Below are positions 25,400 through 34,106 of a stretch of DNA of 64,000 bases, in pieces. The notes under the pieces are model-generated. The model was not told the DNA's origin and did no database searches. It worked only from the letters and a program-made list of their open reading frames with translations. Source of the stretch: Zeus faber (Eukaryota > Chordata > Actinopteri > Zeiformes > Zeidae); the NCBI GenBank assembly GCA_960531495.1, contig OY482866.1, positions 1-64,000 on the forward strand. The letters are read 5' to 3'. Each line of letters starts with the position of its first letter. The stretch's first letter is position 1. The position numbers and the translations under genes were made by a program.

Positions 25400-26453
25400 G
25401 GCCCATCTAACATGTATTTGTGGAGTTATGATCATTTTCATCATTGTGTGCACATGTGGGAAAAAACGCATTTTCAGCCGATTTAAACGTCGAAAAGGGG
25501 AATTGGTTAAACGCTTCAGTCATTACTCTGTGTGACAGTGTCAGACAGTTTAAATACAATGGTGAACTAGTATATGCTGCTAAAGTGTTGTTTGTCAAAC
25601 AGTTTTCGGCCCATCTAACATGTATTTGTCGAGTTATGATTATTTTCATCATTGTGTGCACATGTGGGAAAAAACGCATTTTCAGCCGATTTAAACGTCG
25701 AAAAGGGGAATTGGTTAAACGCTTCAGTCATTACTCTGTGTGACAGTGTCAGACAGTTTAAATACAATGGTGAACTAGTATATGCTGGTAAAGTGTTGTT
25801 TGTCAACCAGGTTTAGGCCCATCTAACATGTATTTGTCGAGTTATGATCATTTTCATCATTATGTGTACATGTGGGAAAAAACGCATTTTCAGCCGATTT
25901 AAACGTCGAAAAGGGGAATTGCTTAAACGCTTCAGTCATTACTCTGTGTGACAGTGTCAGACAGTTTAAATAAAATGGTGAACTAGTATATGCTGCTAAA
26001 GCGTTGTTTGTCAAACAGTTTTAGGCCCATACAACATGTATTTGTCGAGGTATGAGCATTTTCAGAACATTGGACGGTTTGCTGTCAAGCTGAATTAGAG
26101 AAACACCGAACCATTGTCTCTTCAGAGGTGAATGATTCAGAATGCTGCAGTACAGCATTGAAATTTAATTAATATGATGAACTATTATGTGCTTCCTTTG
26201 TTTTTCTCTCAGATTTCTATGCCCATCTCACATGTATTTGTGGAGTTAGGATCATTTTCATCATTATGTGTACATGTGGGAAAAAACGCATTTTCAGCCG
26301 ATTTTAACGTCGAAAAGGGGAATTGGTTAAACGCTTCAGTCATTACTCTGTGTGACAGTGTCAGACAGTTTAAATACAATGGTGAACTAGTATATGCTGC
26401 TAAAGTGTTGTTTGTCAAACAGTTTTAGTCCCATACAACATGTATTTGTCGAG
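25400..26453 (+). repeat. Right edge of the left array, more decayed
   Basis: A A A B A plus 26 bp of a further unit. Single changes are denser than inside the array: CGGCCCAT at 25608, GCTGGTAAAG near 25786, CTTTGTTTTTCTC near 26197, CATCTCACATG near 26224, GATTTTAACG near 26302 and GTCCCAT at 26428. The array stops after TTTGTCGAG at 26445-26453. More decay at an array edge is expected under homogenisation by unequal exchange. Confidence 0.88.
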
Positions 26454-27100
26454 TCGAAAAACTTCAAAATATACAACGCCGAAAAATATCACAAATACTT
26501 CAAAATTTACAACCCAGATAAATATCCCAAAAACGACTTACGGAAAATGTCGAAAAACGTCAAAATACACAACGCCAAAAAATGTCCCAAAAACGTCAAA
26601 ATATACAACCCAGGTAATATCCCAAAAACGATATAAAACTATGTCGAAAAACGTCAAAATATACAACGCCAAAAAATATCCCACCACTACATAATACTAT
26701 GTCGAACAACATCAAAATATACCACGTCGAAAAATATCACAATAACGTAAAAATATACAACCAAGATAAATATCCCAAAAAACGACATAATATACGATGT
26801 CGAAAAAAGTCAACATATACAACACCAAAAAATGTCCCAAAAACGTCAAAATATACAACCCAGAAAAAAATCCCAAAAACGATATATTACTATGTCGAAA
26901 AACGTCAAAAATACAACGCCAAAAAATATCCCAGAAACTACATTATACTATGTCGAAAAAAGTCAAAATATACAACGCCAAATATGTCCCAAAAACGTCA
27001 AAATATACAACCCAGAGAAATATCCCAAAAACGACATAATACTATGTTGAAAAACGTCAAAATATACCACGTCGAAAAATATCACAATAACGTAAAAATA

Positions 27101-27503
27101 TACAACCCAGATAAATATTCCAAAAACGACATACTTGTTACGTCGAAAAAAGTCAAAATATACAATGCCAAAATATGTCCAAAGACGTCAAAATATACAA
27201 CCCAGATAAATATCCCAAGAACGACATACTTGTTACGTCGAAAAAAGGCAAAATATACAACACCAAAAAATATCCCAAAAACTACATAATACTATGTCGA
27301 AAAACGTCAAAATATACAACGCCAAAATATGTCCCAAAAACGTCAAAATATACAACCCAGATAAATATCCCAAAAACAATATATTACTATGTCGAAAAAC
27401 GTCAAAAAATACAACGCCAAAAAATATCCCAAAAACTACATAATACTATGTCGAAGAACGTCAAAATATACAACACCAAAAAATATCCCAAAAACTACAT
27501 AAT
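27101..27503 (+). repeat. Segment of the 59-bp array repeated at the array's right end
   Basis: This stretch matches 29694-30096 at an offset of 2593 bp. Shared rare features are ACTTGTTACGTCG (27133 and 27228, versus 29726 and 29821), the single-C AATATGTCCAAAGACG form, and TCGAAGAACGTC near the end. Confidence 0.85.
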
Positions 27504-27709
27504 ACTCTGTCGAAAAACGTCAAAATATACAACGCCGAAAAATATCACAAATACTTCAAAATTTACAACCCAGATAAATATTCCAAAAATGACATGATAC
27601 TATGCCGAAAAACGTCAAAATATACAACGCCGAAAAATATCCCAAAAACGACATACTATACTATGTCAAAAAAAGTCAAAATATACAACACCAAAAAATA
27701 TCCCAAAAA

Positions 27710-27727
27710 CGACATAATACTATGTCG
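27710..27727. other. Representative 7-bp-arm palindrome of the 59-bp unit
   Basis: CGACATA, spacer ATAC, TATGTCG: the arms are exact reverse complements. Many units carry this sequence; others read CTACATA and so have a shorter arm. It could form a hairpin or bind a dimeric protein. Neither is shown by the sequence. Confidence 0.8.
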
Positions 27728-28369
27728 AAAAACATCAAAATATACCACGTCGGAAAATATCACAATAACGTAAAAATATACAACCCAGATAAATATCCCA
27801 AAAAACGACATAATGTACTATGTCGAAAAAAGTCAAAATATACAGCGCCAAAAAATGTCCCAAAAACGTCAAAATATACAACCCAGATAAAAATCCCAAA
27901 AACGATATATTACTATGTCGAAAAACGTCAAAATATACAACGCCAAAAATTATCCCAAAAACTACATAATACTATGTCGAAAAACGTCAAAATATACCAC
28001 GTCGAAAAATATCACAAAAACTTCAAAATATACAACCCAGATAAATATTCCAAAAATGACTTACTAAACTATGTCGAAAAAAGCCAAAATATACAACGCC
28101 AAAATATGTCCCAAAAACGTCAAACTTTACAACCCAGATTAATATCCCAAAAATGACATAATACTATGCCGAAAAACGTCAAAATATACAACGCCAAAAA
28201 ATATCCCAAAAACGACATAATACTATATCGAAAAACGTCAAAATATACAACCCAGATAAATATCCCAAAAACTACATAATACTATGTCGAAAAACGTCAA
28301 AATATACAACGCTGAAAAATATCACAAATACTTCAAAATATACAACTCAGATAAATAATCCAAAAACGA

Positions 28370-28560
28370 CATCCAAAAAAAGTCGAAAAAAGTCCAAATA
28401 TACAAGAACAAAAAATATCCCAAAAACGACCAGTATGTCATATGTATCCCAAAGTACGACACTATGTCAAAAAACTTCTATATATACAACGCCAAAAAAT
28501 ATCCCAAAAATGACATAATACCATGTCGAAAAACATCAAAATATAAAATGCCGAAAAATA
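28370..28560 (+). repeat. Segment of the 59-bp array repeated ~1055 bp downstream
   Basis: The rare CTATATATACAACGCC form at 28478 recurs at 29533, and the preceding CATCCAAAAAAAGTCG stretch also recurs, so an interval of about 190 bp or more is duplicated. Indels of a few bases make the offset approximate. Irregular bases between units at 28430-28460 (AGTATGTCATATGTATCCC) are not seen elsewhere. Confidence 0.75.
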
Positions 28561-29693
28561 TCCCAAAAACTACATATTATACTATGTCGAAAAAAGTCAA
28601 AATATACAACGCCAAAATATGTCCCAAAAACGTCAAACTTTACAACCCAGATAAATATCCCAAAAATGACATAATACTATGCCGAAAAACGTCAAAATAT
28701 ACAACGCCGAAAAATATCCCAAAAACGACATACTATATTTGTCAAAAAAAGTCAAAATATACAGCGCCAAAAAATGTCCCAAAAATGTCAAAATATACAA
28801 CCCAGATAAAAATCCCAAAAACGATTTATTACCATGTCGAAAAACGTCAAAATATACAACGCCAAAAAATATCCCAAAAACTGCATAATACTATGTCGAA
28901 AAACGTCAAAATATACCACGTCGAAAAATATCACAATAACGTAAAAATATACAACCCAGATAAATATTCCAAAAATGACATACTAAACTATGTCGAAAAA
29001 AGCCAAAATATACAGCGCCAAAATATGTCCAAAAACGTCAAAATATACAACCCAGATAAATATCCCAAAAAAGGACATAATATACTATGTCGAAAAAAGT
29101 CAACATACACAACACCAAAAAATATCCCATAAACTACATAATACTATGTCAAAAAACGTAAAAAAATATACCATGCCGAAAAATATCACAAATACTTCAA
29201 AATTTACAACCCAGATAAATATCCCAAAAACGACATACGGAAAAAGTAGAAAAAAGTCAAAACATACAACGCCAAAAAATATCCCAAAATCGACATAATA
29301 CTATATCGAAAAACGTCAAAATATACAACCCAGATAAATATCCCAAAAACTACATAATACTATGTCAAAAAACGTAAAAATATACAACGCTGAAAATATC
29401 ACAAATACTTCAAAATATACAACTCAGATAAATAAGCCAAAAACGACATCCAAAAAAAGTCGAAAAAAAGTCAAAATATACAAGGCCAAAAAATATCCCA
29501 AAAACGACCTATTACACTATGTCGAAAAACGTCTATATATACAACGCCAAAAAATATCCCAAAAATGACATAATACCATGTCGAAAAACGTCAAAATATA
29601 AAACGCCGAAAAATATCCCAAAAACTAGAGAATACTATGTCGAAAAATGTCAAAATATACAACGCCGAAAAATGTCACAAATACTTCAAAGTA

Positions 29694-30096
29694 TACAACC
29701 CAGATAAATATTCCAAAAACGACATACTTGTTACGTCGAAAAAAGTCAAAATATACAACGCCAAAATATGTCCAAAGACGTCAAAATATACAACCCAGAT
29801 AAAAATCCCAAGAACGACATACTTGTTACGTCGAAAAAAGTCAAAATATACAACACCAAAAAATATCCCAAAAACTACATAATACTATGTCGAAAAACGT
29901 CAAAATATACAACGCCAAAATATGTCCCTAAAACGTCAAAATATACAACCTTGAGAAATATCCCAAAAACAATTTATTACTATGTCGAAAAACGTCAAAA
30001 AATACAACGCCAAAAAATATCCCAAAAACTACATAATACTAGGTCGAAGAACGTCAAAATATACAACACCAAAAAACATCCCAAAAACTACATAAT
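29694..30096 (+). repeat. Terminal copy of an internal minisatellite segment
   Basis: Matches 27101-27503 at a 2593-bp offset, with a few private changes such as CTTGAGAAATATC for the usual CCCAGATAAATATC. The array ends within this copy, right before inverted A/B sequence begins. Confidence 0.85.
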
Positions 30097-30248
30097 TCCT
30101 ATCTGTCACTGTCACACAGAGTAATGACTGTAGCTTTTAACCAATTCGCCTTTTTTCGACGTTTAAATCGGCTGAAAATGCGTTTTTTCCCACATGTGCA
30201 CACTATGATGAAAATGATCATAACTCCACAAATACATGTTAGATGGGC

Positions 30249-30598
30249 ATAGAAATCTGTGAGAAACATTTAAGAAGCACATAATAGTTCATCATATTAA
30301 TTTAATTTCTATGCTGTACTGCAGCATTCTGAATCATTCACCTCTGAAGAGACAATGGGTCGGTGTTTCTCTAATTCAGTTAGACAGCAAACCGTCCAAA
30401 GTTCTGAAAATTATCATAACTCGAAAAATTCATGTTAGATGGGCTTAAAACTCTGTGAGAAACACTTATGGACCACATAATAGTTCATCATATTAATCAA
30501 ATTTCTATGCTGTACTGCAGCATTCTGAACCATTCACCTTTGATGAGACAATGGTTCAGTGTTTCTCTAATTCAGCTAGACAGCAAACCGTCCAAAGT
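30249..30598 (-). repeat. Duplicated B-B segment, copy 1 (offset 2615 bp)
   Basis: Shares with 32864-33213 the rare forms AATGGGTCGGTG, AAAATTATCATAACTCG, TTAGATGGGCTTAAAAC, ATGGACCACATAA and AATGGTTCAGTG. This indicates a block duplication within the right arm, or exchange between these two places. Confidence 0.85.
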
Positions 30599-31645
30599 TC
30601 TGACGTGATCAAAACTCTACAAATACATGTTAGATGGGCCTAGAGGTCTGTGAGAAACACTTAAGAAGCACATAATAGTTCCTCATATTAGATTTCAATG
30701 GTGTACGGCAGCATTCTGAATCATTCACCTATAAAGATACAAAGGTTCGGTGTTTCTCTAATTCAGCTAGACCGCAAATCGTCCAAAGTTCTGAAAATGA
30801 TCATAACTCGAAAAATCCATTTTATATGGGCCTAAAACTGTTTGACCAACAACACTTTAGCAGCATATACTAGTTCATCATTGTATTTAAACTGTCTGTC
30901 ACTGTCACACAGAGTAATGACTGTAGCTTATAACCAATTCGCCTTTTCGACGTTTAAATCGGCTGAAAATGCGTTTTTTCCCACATGTGCACACTATGAT
31001 GAAAATGATCATAACTCGACAAATACATTTTATTTGGGCCTAAAACTGTTTGACAAACAACACTTTAGCAGCATATACTAGTTCACTATTGTATTTAAAC
31101 TGTCTGGCACTGTCACACAGAGTAATGACTGAAGTGTTTAACCAATTCGCCTTTTCGACGTTTAAATCGGCTGAAAATGCGTATTTTCCCACATGTGCAC
31201 ACTATGATCAAAATGATCAAACCTCGACAAATACATTTTAAATGGGCCTAAAACTGTTTGACATACAACACTTTAGCAGCACATACTAGTTATTCATTGT
31301 ATTTAAACTGTCTGACACTGTCACACAGAGTAATGACTGAAGCTTTAAACCAAATCGCCTTTTCGACGTTTAAATCGGCTGAAAACGCATTTTTTCCCAC
31401 ATGTGCACACTATGATGAAAATGATCATAACTCAACAAATACATATTAGATGGGCCTAGAACTCTGTGAGAAACACTTTAGAAGGACATAATAGTTCATC
31501 ATATTAATTACATTTCTATGCTGTACTGCAGCATTCTGAATCATTCACCGCTGAAGAGACAATGGTTCGGTGTTTCTCTAATTCAGCTAGACAGCAAACC
31601 GTTCAAAGTTCTGAAAATGCTCATAACTCGACAAATACATGTTGT

Positions 31646-31843
31646 ATGGGACTAAAACTGTTTGACAAGCAACACTTTAGCAGCACAGACTAGTTCATCA
31701 TATTAATTAAATTTCTATGCTGTACTGCAGCATTCTGAATCATTCACCTCTGAAGAGACAATGGTTCGGTGTTTCTCTAATTCAGCTAGATACCAAACCG
31801 TCCAAAGTTCTGAAAATGATCATAATTCGAAAAATACATGTTA
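31646..31843 (-). repeat. A/B hybrid monomer
   Basis: Begins (plus strand) with A-type sequence ACTGTTTGACAAGCAACAC and TTTAGCAGCACAGACTAG, then continues as B (TTCATCATATTAATTAAATT and GTACTGCAGCATTC). The switch falls in the end segment that A and B share. The unit at 33250-33448 has the same structure with an AGACTAGTTCATAATATT variant. Confidence 0.85.
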
Positions 31844-32236
31844 GATGGGCCTAAAACTCTGTGAGAAACACTTATGGGGCTCATAATAGTTCATCATATT
31901 AATCAAATTTCTATGCTGTACTGTAGCATTGTGAATCATTCACTTATGAAGAGACAATGGTTCGGTGTTTCTCTAATTCAGCTAGACAGCAAACCGTCCA
32001 AAGTTCTGAAAATGATCATAACTCCACAAATACATGTTAGATGGGTCTAGAACTCTGTGAGAAAAACTGAAGAAGCACATAAAAGTTCATCAAATTAATT
32101 AAATTCATATGCTGTACTGCAGCATTCTGAATCATTCACCTCTGAAGAGACAATGGTTCGGTGTTTCTCTAATTCAGCTAGACAGCAAACCGTCCCAAGT
32201 TCTGAAAATGCTCATAGCTCGACAAATACATGTTAG

Positions 32237-32441
32237 ATGGGCCTAAAACTCTGTGAGAAACACTTATGGAGCACATAATAGTTCATCATATTGATCAAAT
32301 TGATCAAATTTCTATGCTGTACTGCACCATTCTGAACCATTCACCTCTGAAGAGACAATGGTTCGGTGTTTCTCTAATTCAGCTAGACAGCAAACCGTCC
32401 AAAGTTCTGAAAATGCTCATAACTCTACAAATACATGTTGT
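32237..32441 (-). repeat. B monomer with a 9-bp internal duplication
   Basis: The unit is 205 bp because ATTGATCAA is present twice in tandem near 32290-32308. It is the largest B unit in the window. Confidence 0.85.
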
Positions 32442-32863
32442 ATGGGACTAAAACTGTTTGACAAACAACACTTTAGCAGCACATACTTGTTCATCATAGT
32501 ATTTAAACTGTCTGACACTGTCACACAGAGTAATGACTGAAGCGTTTAACCAATTCGCCTTTTCGACGTTTAAATCGGCTGAAAATGCGTTTTTTCCCAC
32601 ATGTGCACACTATGATGAAAATGATCATAACTCGACAAATACATTTTATATGGGCCTAAAACTGTTTGACATACAACACTTTAGCAGCTTATACTAGTTC
32701 ATCATTGTATTTAAACTGTCTGACACTGCCACCGAGAGTAATGACTGAAGCTTTTAACCAATTCGCCTTTTCGACGTTTAAATCGGCTGAAAATGCATTT
32801 TTCCCCACATGTGCACACTATGATGAAAATTATCATAACTCCACAAAAAAATGTTAGATGGGT

Positions 32864-33213
32864 CTAGAAGTCTGTGAGAAACACTTAAGAAGCACATAAT
32901 AGTTCATCATATTAATTAAATTTCTATGCTGTACTGCAGCATTCTGAATCATTCACCTCTGAAGAGACAATGGGTCGGTGTTTCTCTAATTCAGTTAGAC
33001 AGCAAACCGTCCAAAGTTCTGAAAATTATCATAACTCGAAAAATTCATGTTAGATGGGCTTAAAACTCTGTGAGAAACACTTATGGACCACATAATAGTT
33101 CATCATATTAATCAAATTTCTATGCTGTACTGCAGCATTCTGAACCATTCACCATTGATGAGACAATGGTTCAGTGTTTCTCTAATTCAGCTAGAAAGCA
33201 AACCGTTCAAAGT
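32864..33213 (-). repeat. Duplicated B-B segment, copy 2 (offset 2615 bp)
   Basis: Partner of 30249-30598, sharing the same rare variants. Its first bases follow a TTAGATGGGTCTAG unit mark, whereas the partner follows TTAGATGGGCATAG, so the duplicated tract probably starts just inside the unit. Confidence 0.85.
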
Positions 33214-33249
33214 TCTGAAACTGCTCATAACTCGACAAATAGATGTTGT

Positions 33250-33448
33250 ATGGGACTAAAACTGTTTGACAAACAACACTTTAGCAGCACAGACTAGTTC
33301 ATAATATTAATTACATTTCTATGCTGTACTGCAGCATTCTGAATCATTCACCTCTGAAGAGACAATGGTTCGGTGTTTCTCTAATTCAGTTAGACAGCAA
33401 ACCGTCCACAGTTCTGAAAATGATCATAACTCCACAGATACATGTTAG
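33250..33448 (-). repeat. Second A/B hybrid monomer
   Basis: The same A-to-B switch as at 31646-31843, 1604 bp downstream, including the rare GCAGCACAGACTAG form also present in the genuine A at 33646. The two hybrids probably descend from one exchange and later duplication. Confidence 0.82.
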
Positions 33449-33853
33449 ATGGTTCTAGAACTCTGTGAGAAAAAACTTAAGAAGCACATAATAGTTCATC
33501 AAATTAATCAAATTTCTATGCTGTACTGCACCATTCTGAATCATTCACCGCTGAAGAGACAATGGTTCGGTGTTTCTCTAATTCAGCTAGACAGCAAACC
33601 ATCAAATGTTCTGAAAATGATCGTAACTCCACAAATACATGTTATATGGGACTAAAACTGTTTGACAAACAACACTTTAGCAGCACAGACTAGTTAGTCA
33701 TAGTATTCAAACTGTCTGACACTGTCACACAGAGTAATGACTGAAGCGTTTAACCTATTCGCCTTTTCGACGTTTAAATCGGTTGAAAATTTGTTTTTTC
33801 CCACATGTGCACACTATGATGAAAATGATCATAACTCGACAAATACATGTTGT

Positions 33854-33987
33854 ATGGGACTAAAACTGTTTGACAAGCAACACTTTAGCAGCACATACTT
33901 GTTCATCATAGTATTTAAACTGTCTGACACTGTCACACAGAGTAATGACTGTCTGAAAATGATCATAACTCGAAAAATACATGTTAG
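33854..33987 (-). repeat. Shortened 134-bp A monomer
   Basis: About 97 bp of A (through ACACAGAGTAATGACTG) run directly into the TCTGAAAATGATCATAACTC part typical of B, leaving a unit 74 bp shorter than A. This looks like a deletion or unequal exchange joining A to B. Confidence 0.82.
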
Positions 33988-34106
33988 ATGGGCCTAAAAC
34001 TCTGTGAGAAACACTTATGGAGCACATAATAGTTCATCATATTAATCATCATATTATGTACTGCAGCATTCTGAACCATTCACCTTTGATGAGACAATGG
34101 TTCGGT
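33988..34106 (-). repeat. Truncated B monomer at the array end
   Basis: B sequence runs to CAATGGTTCGGT and stops; the next bases (ATTGAAAG) belong to the GA-rich array. An irregular TTAATCATCATATTATG stretch shows local loss or duplication near 34040-34060. Confidence 0.85.

Larger units (their letters stand above)
30..26427 (+). repeat. A/B two-monomer satellite array (left arm)
   Basis: Head-to-tail array of two related monomers, taking GGCCCAT (or TGCCCAT) as unit start. I place 77 A units (208 bp) and 53 B units (196 bp). These lengths sum exactly to the interval once seven exceptions are allowed: A at 30 is 207 bp, A at 237 is 198 bp, and five B units (12039, 13252, 16081, 22766, 24395) are 197 bp. 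A and B share roughly the first 43 bp and the last ~45 bp and differ between. B occurs singly or in pairs, A in runs of one to four. Units differ by scattered substitutions and almost never by indels, which suggests recent amplification. The 63-codon minus-strand frame in most A units is judged incidental because common unit-to-unit differences change its amino acids and 208 is not a multiple of three. Orientation is arbitrary. A (peri)centromeric location is inference. Confidence 0.95.
26454..30096 (+). repeat. A-rich 59-bp minisatellite array
   Basis: Tandem repeat with a basic period of 59 bp (for example AATATCCC at 27423 and 27482). Typical parts are GTCGAAAAACGTC, AAAATATACAACGCC, AAAAAATATCCC and AAAAACGACATAATACTAT. 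A second unit form has AATATGTCCC and ACAACCCAGATAAATATC, giving longer composite units. The plus strand is A- and C-rich with little G. Where the unit reads CGACATAATACTATGTCG it is a perfect palindrome with 7-bp arms. Because 59 is not a multiple of three and stops are scarce, all three plus-strand frames stay open and give Lys/Asn/Tyr/Ile-rich translations (longest 222 codons); I do not call these genes. It separates two oppositely oriented A/B arms. Confidence 0.93.
30097..34106 (-). repeat. Inverted, diverged A/B satellite (right arm)
   Basis: Reverse-complement A and B monomers (unit marks ATGGGCC and variants). I see a partial A to 30242; complete A units ending at 31033, 31241, 31449, 32649, 32857 and 33853; twelve complete B units; a shortened unit at 33854-33987; and a partial B to 34106. 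A lengths stay at 208 bp, while B lengths vary from 192 to 205. Every readable A here has ATTCGCC or AATCGCC next to CTTTTCGACG, where the left array has ATTCCCC or ATTCTCC, so this is a separate older subfamily. B units occur in runs of up to five, unlike the left arm (maximum two). Confidence 0.93.

Noticed and set aside
1-26453. Possible CRISPR-like array of repeats and spacers
   Set aside because: Units are 196-208 bp and repeated throughout, without short identical repeats separated by unique spacers, and the context is eukaryotic satellite.
26699-29132. Long plus-strand frames (up to 222 codons) rich in Lys, Tyr, Asn, Ile and Pro
   Set aside because: The 59-bp period shifts the frame each unit, and all three frames are open because the strand has few T-initiated stop codons. 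The translated blocks simply cycle through the three frames of the repeat.
26440-30110. The 59-bp array as the inside of an inserted mobile element
   Set aside because: No terminal repeats, coding region or convincing target-site duplication frames it. The 5-bp GTCGA repeat lies at one joint only and is explained by sequence common to both arrays.
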